Shown: piece after piece, positions 61,626 through 64,000 of the stretch
Position numbering within the stretch: the stretch's first letter is position 1
Layout of the letters: every line of letters begins with the position of its first letter
Assembly (NCBI GenBank): GCA_013112585.1
Contig: JABFGH010000011.1
Location: forward strand, 1 to 64,000
Length of the DNA: 64,000 bases
Origin: Ignavibacteriota bacterium
Lineage (GTDB): Bacteria > Bacteroidota > Ignavibacteria > Ignavibacteriales > Melioribacteraceae
Direction: 5' to 3'
Notes under the pieces: generated by a model
Told to the model about the DNA's origin: nothing
The model's input: the letters and a program-made list of their open reading frames with translations, nothing else
Database searches by the model: none
Translations under genes and position numbers: made by a program

Positions 61626-64000
61626 TGTTTCTTTCAGATCTATCAATAAAAAGACCAATAATGATGACAATGTTTCTGCTGGTCTTTGTTCTCTTCGGAG
61701 GCATTGCTTACTTTTCATTGAATTTGAACCTAATGCCGGACATTGAAGTACCCTACGTTACAGTACAAACTGTTTATCCGGGCGCAGGTCCGCAAGAGTT
61801 AGAATCAGAAGTAACAAAAAAAATAGAAGATGCTGTTTCAACAATCAGCCAAATAAAATCACTCGTTTCTCACTCTCTCGAAGGAGTGTCAATTGTACTA
61901 ATTGAATTTGAGCTGGATAAAGATGTTGATATTGCTAATCAGGAAACCAAGGATAAGATTGACGCAATTCTAAACGATTTACCCACTGATGCCGAAACAC
62001 CGGTTGTTCAGAAAATTGAAATTGGCGCTGCACCGGTGGTTGATTTAATTTTATCAGGCGATATGACACCGGTTGAATTATATGAGTTAGCCGATAAAAG
62101 TCTTAAAGATAGATTCTCTCAAATAAATGGTGTTGCCCGGGTTGATATTATTGGCGGGCAGGAAAGAGAAATTAAAGTTGAACTTGATAACAGAATAGTT
62201 TTTCAAAACTCAATTTCACTATTACAGCTTTCCCAAATTTTAGCTGCCGAAAATGTTGATATACCCGGTGGAAATTTTAAACGCTCCTCTCAAGAATATA
62301 CAGCAAGACTAAAGGGTAAATATTCATCTATTGAAGAATTAAAAAATTTAGAGATCAATACTCCTGTAGGTAAAAAGAAATTAGGTAAAATTGCAAACAT
62401 AACCGATTCAGGTGAAGAGGTAAGAGTAAGGAGTACATTCTTCCGGAATGAAACTAAGGAGAAAGAAAACAACGTTGTAATTCTATCGGTAATTAAAGCT
62501 AAAGACGGCAACACAGTTGAGCTTGCCGATGAAATAAGAAACCTTGTACCGGAACTGCAAAAGGAATTACCCGGAAGCGCTGTGTTAGAAATAGTAACCG
62601 ATAAATCAGAATTTATTGAAGCTTCGGTAGAAGACACTCTGACAAATATTGGACTCGGAATTATTCTAACCGCTTTGGTTCTGCTCTTCTTTCTGCATGA
62701 TCTTCGTTCAACAATTATTGCTGCATTATCAATGCCCTTCTCAATCATCTCAACATTTATGCTGCTCGATATTTCGGGTTATTCATTGAATATTATGACT
62801 CTCATGGGGCTTTCAACTTCGGTGGGAATTTTAGTAGCAAACTCCATTGTCGTGCTCGAAAATATTTTCCGGCACAAAGAAATGGGCAGCGGTAAAAAAG
62901 AAGCTGCGGGAAAAGGAACTTCGGAAGTAGTTATAGCAGTTATAGCTTCGGCAATGACAAACATTGTAGTATTCCTTCCATTAGCAAATATGAGCAGTTT
63001 AATTGGCGGCGTGTTTAAGGAATTTGCACTTACCGTTACTTACGCAACAGTTTTCTCAATAATTGTTTCGTTCACTTTAACCCCAATGCTTGCATCTATA
63101 ATTTTGCCCGAAGGAGATACAAAAAAACATAAAATCGGCGAGTGGCTTGAGAAGCTATTTAAAAGCTGGGAAAGGGGTTATAAAAAAGCATTAAAGGTAG
63201 TTGTTAAAAATAGATTAACCGGCGGTATTACAGTTGCCGCTGCAGTAGTAATGTTCTTTGCCAGCTTGTTTGTTGCAGCTCAATTAAGTTTTGAATTTTT
63301 ACCGCTTATGGATGAAGGTATAATATCAGTTGAGGTTGAACTTCCGCAAGGTTATAATCTTGAACAAACCGCGGAACTGCTTGAAAAAACCGAAAGAAGA
63401 ATTGTTAGTCATGAAGAAGTTAAAAACACACTAACACAGATCGGCAAAATAAACGATCTTAATCAGGGAACAAACTTGGCTTTAATAAAAATACAGTTAG
63501 TTGATACCGAAGAACGAGAATTATCGACGAACGAAATGGTAACCATTTTTATTAGAGAGCTTTCAAATATACCTAACGCAATGTTTAGGGTATCGGCAGC
63601 CAGCAGCGGTGCGGGCGGCGGCATGTCTCCTGTAGAGTTTTACTTACAGGGAACCGATTTAGTAAAACTGGAAATTTATAAATCTGAATTAGAAACAAAG
63701 CTGAAGACTATTGAAGGCTTAACAAACCTAAACACGAGTTCCCGTGCAGGCAAGCCCGAAATTACCTTACTGCCCGATAGAGTTAAACTGGCAAATGCAG
63801 GCTTAACTGCTTACGATTTAGCAATGACACTTAGAGCGGGAATGGAAGGCTTAACACCGACAAAATTTTCCGATGGCGGTGAAGAATATGAAATTAGAGT
63901 TTCATTAAATGATGAATCTATTGACTCTCCCGAAGAAATTGCTAACATGACAGTAATATCACCTGTTGGCAAGTACACGTTAAACCAGCTTGCCGAAATT
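61625..64000 (+). CDS. RND efflux permease, second system (cut by the window edge)
   Basis: The frame is open from ATG 61625 to the last base, 792 codons, so the C-terminus lies outside. The start (MFLSDLSIKRPIMMTMFLLV), PGAGPQELESEVTKKIEDAV and the four-helix bundle of the first half are typical of AcrB/HAE1-family pumps. Helix 4 reads VGILVANSIVVLEN, with Ala-Asn where AcrB has the Asp-Asp proton-relay pair. That replacement occurs in some pumps of this phylum but differs from the first pump in this window (VDNAIV), so coupling may differ. It works with the adaptor directly upstream. Confidence 0.92.
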   Translation, partial: MFLSDLSIKRPIMMTMFLLVFVLFGGIAYFSLNLNLMPDIEVPYVTVQTVYPGAGPQELESEVTKKIEDAVSTISQIKSLVSHSLEGVSIVLIEFELDKDVDIANQETKDKIDAILNDLPTDAETPVVQKIEIGAAPVVDLILSGDMTPVELYELADKSLKDRFSQINGVARVDIIGGQEREIKVELDNRIVFQNSISLLQLSQILAAENVDIPGGNFKRSSQEYTARLKGKYSSIEELKNLEINTPVGKKKLGKIANITDSGEEVRVRSTFFRNETKEKENNVVILSVIKAKDGNTVELADEIRNLVPELQKELPGSAVLEIVTDKSEFIEASVEDTLTNIGLGIILTALVLLFFLHDLRSTIIAALSMPFSIISTFMLLDISGYSLNIMTLMGLSTSVGILVANSIVVLENIFRHKEMGSGKKEAAGKGTSEVVIAVIASAMTNIVVFLPLANMSSLIGGVFKEFALTVTYATVFSIIVSFTLTPMLASIILPEGDTKKHKIGEWLEKLFKSWERGYKKALKVVVKNRLTGGITVAAAVVMFFASLFVAAQLSFEFLPLMDEGIISVEVELPQGYNLEQTAELLEKTERRIVSHEEVKNTLTQIGKINDLNQGTNLALIKIQLVDTEERELSTNEMVTIFIRELSNIPNAMFRVSAASSGAGGGMSPVEFYLQGTDLVKLEIYKSELETKLKTIEGLTNLNTSSRAGKPEITLLPDRVKLANAGLTAYDLAMTLRAGMEGLTPTKFSDGGEEYEIRVSLNDESIDSPEEIANMTVISPVGKYTLNQLAEI

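Overview
The window looks like a chromosomal segment of a low-GC Bacteroidota/Chlorobi-group bacterium, most likely of the Ignavibacteria. The main evidence is a secreted protein (8959-10989) whose C-terminus is a type IX secretion (Por) sorting domain with the YPNPFNPST signature, and a decayed second copy of such a domain at 28862-28936. A propeller-type sensor kinase, DUF1684 and lactonase-family proteins, many short intergenic hairpins and AT-rich codon use fit this. The assignment is inference; no rRNA is present and the only tRNA seen is tRNA-Met(CAT).

Layout. 1-5000: an accessory island, all on the + strand. It opens with the 3' end (domains V and VI) of a group II intron. An overlapping three-gene unit follows (HNH nuclease, unknown protein, MNT-type nucleotidyltransferase), then a second HNH protein, a truncated esterase, a small membrane protein and a lipoprotein. 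Inverted-repeat spacers separate several of them and most starts lack Shine-Dalgarno sequences. 5030-10989: a propeller-type histidine kinase, a NarL/LuxR response regulator and a T9SS-exported protein. 11294-21069: a sigma-54 activator transcribed divergently from a long operon with an SDR, a ketopantoate-reductase-like protein, two small unknown proteins, an isoprenylcysteine-methyltransferase-like membrane protein, an alpha/beta hydrolase, an NAD(P)-binding protein, a Cys-rich membrane protein, two SAM methyltransferases and a small ABC ATPase. No known pathway matches this set. 21221-28601: a GNAT protein, then a TetR-controlled RND efflux operon (TetR, TolC, adaptor, permease) with the same TGAC-N5-GTCA operator before the regulator and the efflux genes.

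28602-36551: a MITE-like element, an acidic protein next to obgE, a FecCD permease, tRNA-Met, secG, a LOG-family protein, rpsU and an M14 peptidase. 36620-41813: a thioredoxin-like protein, a three-gene accessory unit beginning with a TIGR04255 protein, a von Willebrand A lipoprotein and a beta-barrel protein. 41989-45650: a CYTH protein translationally coupled to an AddB-like nuclease. 45848-54900: an ion channel, a SpoIIE-type phosphatase, an M48 lipoprotein, a TPR lipoprotein, DUF5362 and DUF1684 proteins, a REP-associated transposase with its palindromes, and a lactonase-fold protein. 54993-56298: two toxin-antitoxin loci whose toxins are both broken while both antitoxins are intact. 56860-64000: an unusual pyruvate kinase, a dense array of small hairpins, and a second RND operon headed by two TetR paralogues, the first with an operator inside its promoter.

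The points most worth following are the two possible new defence-type units (473-1821 and 37307-38945), the unassigned sigma-54-linked operon (13014-21069), the paired loss of toxins at 54993-56298, the transposase with a perfect REP palindrome read in frame, the capture of a neighbour's gene start as the C-terminus of the reductase-like gene at 14161, and two genes whose conserved N-termini have no ATG, GTG or TTG.
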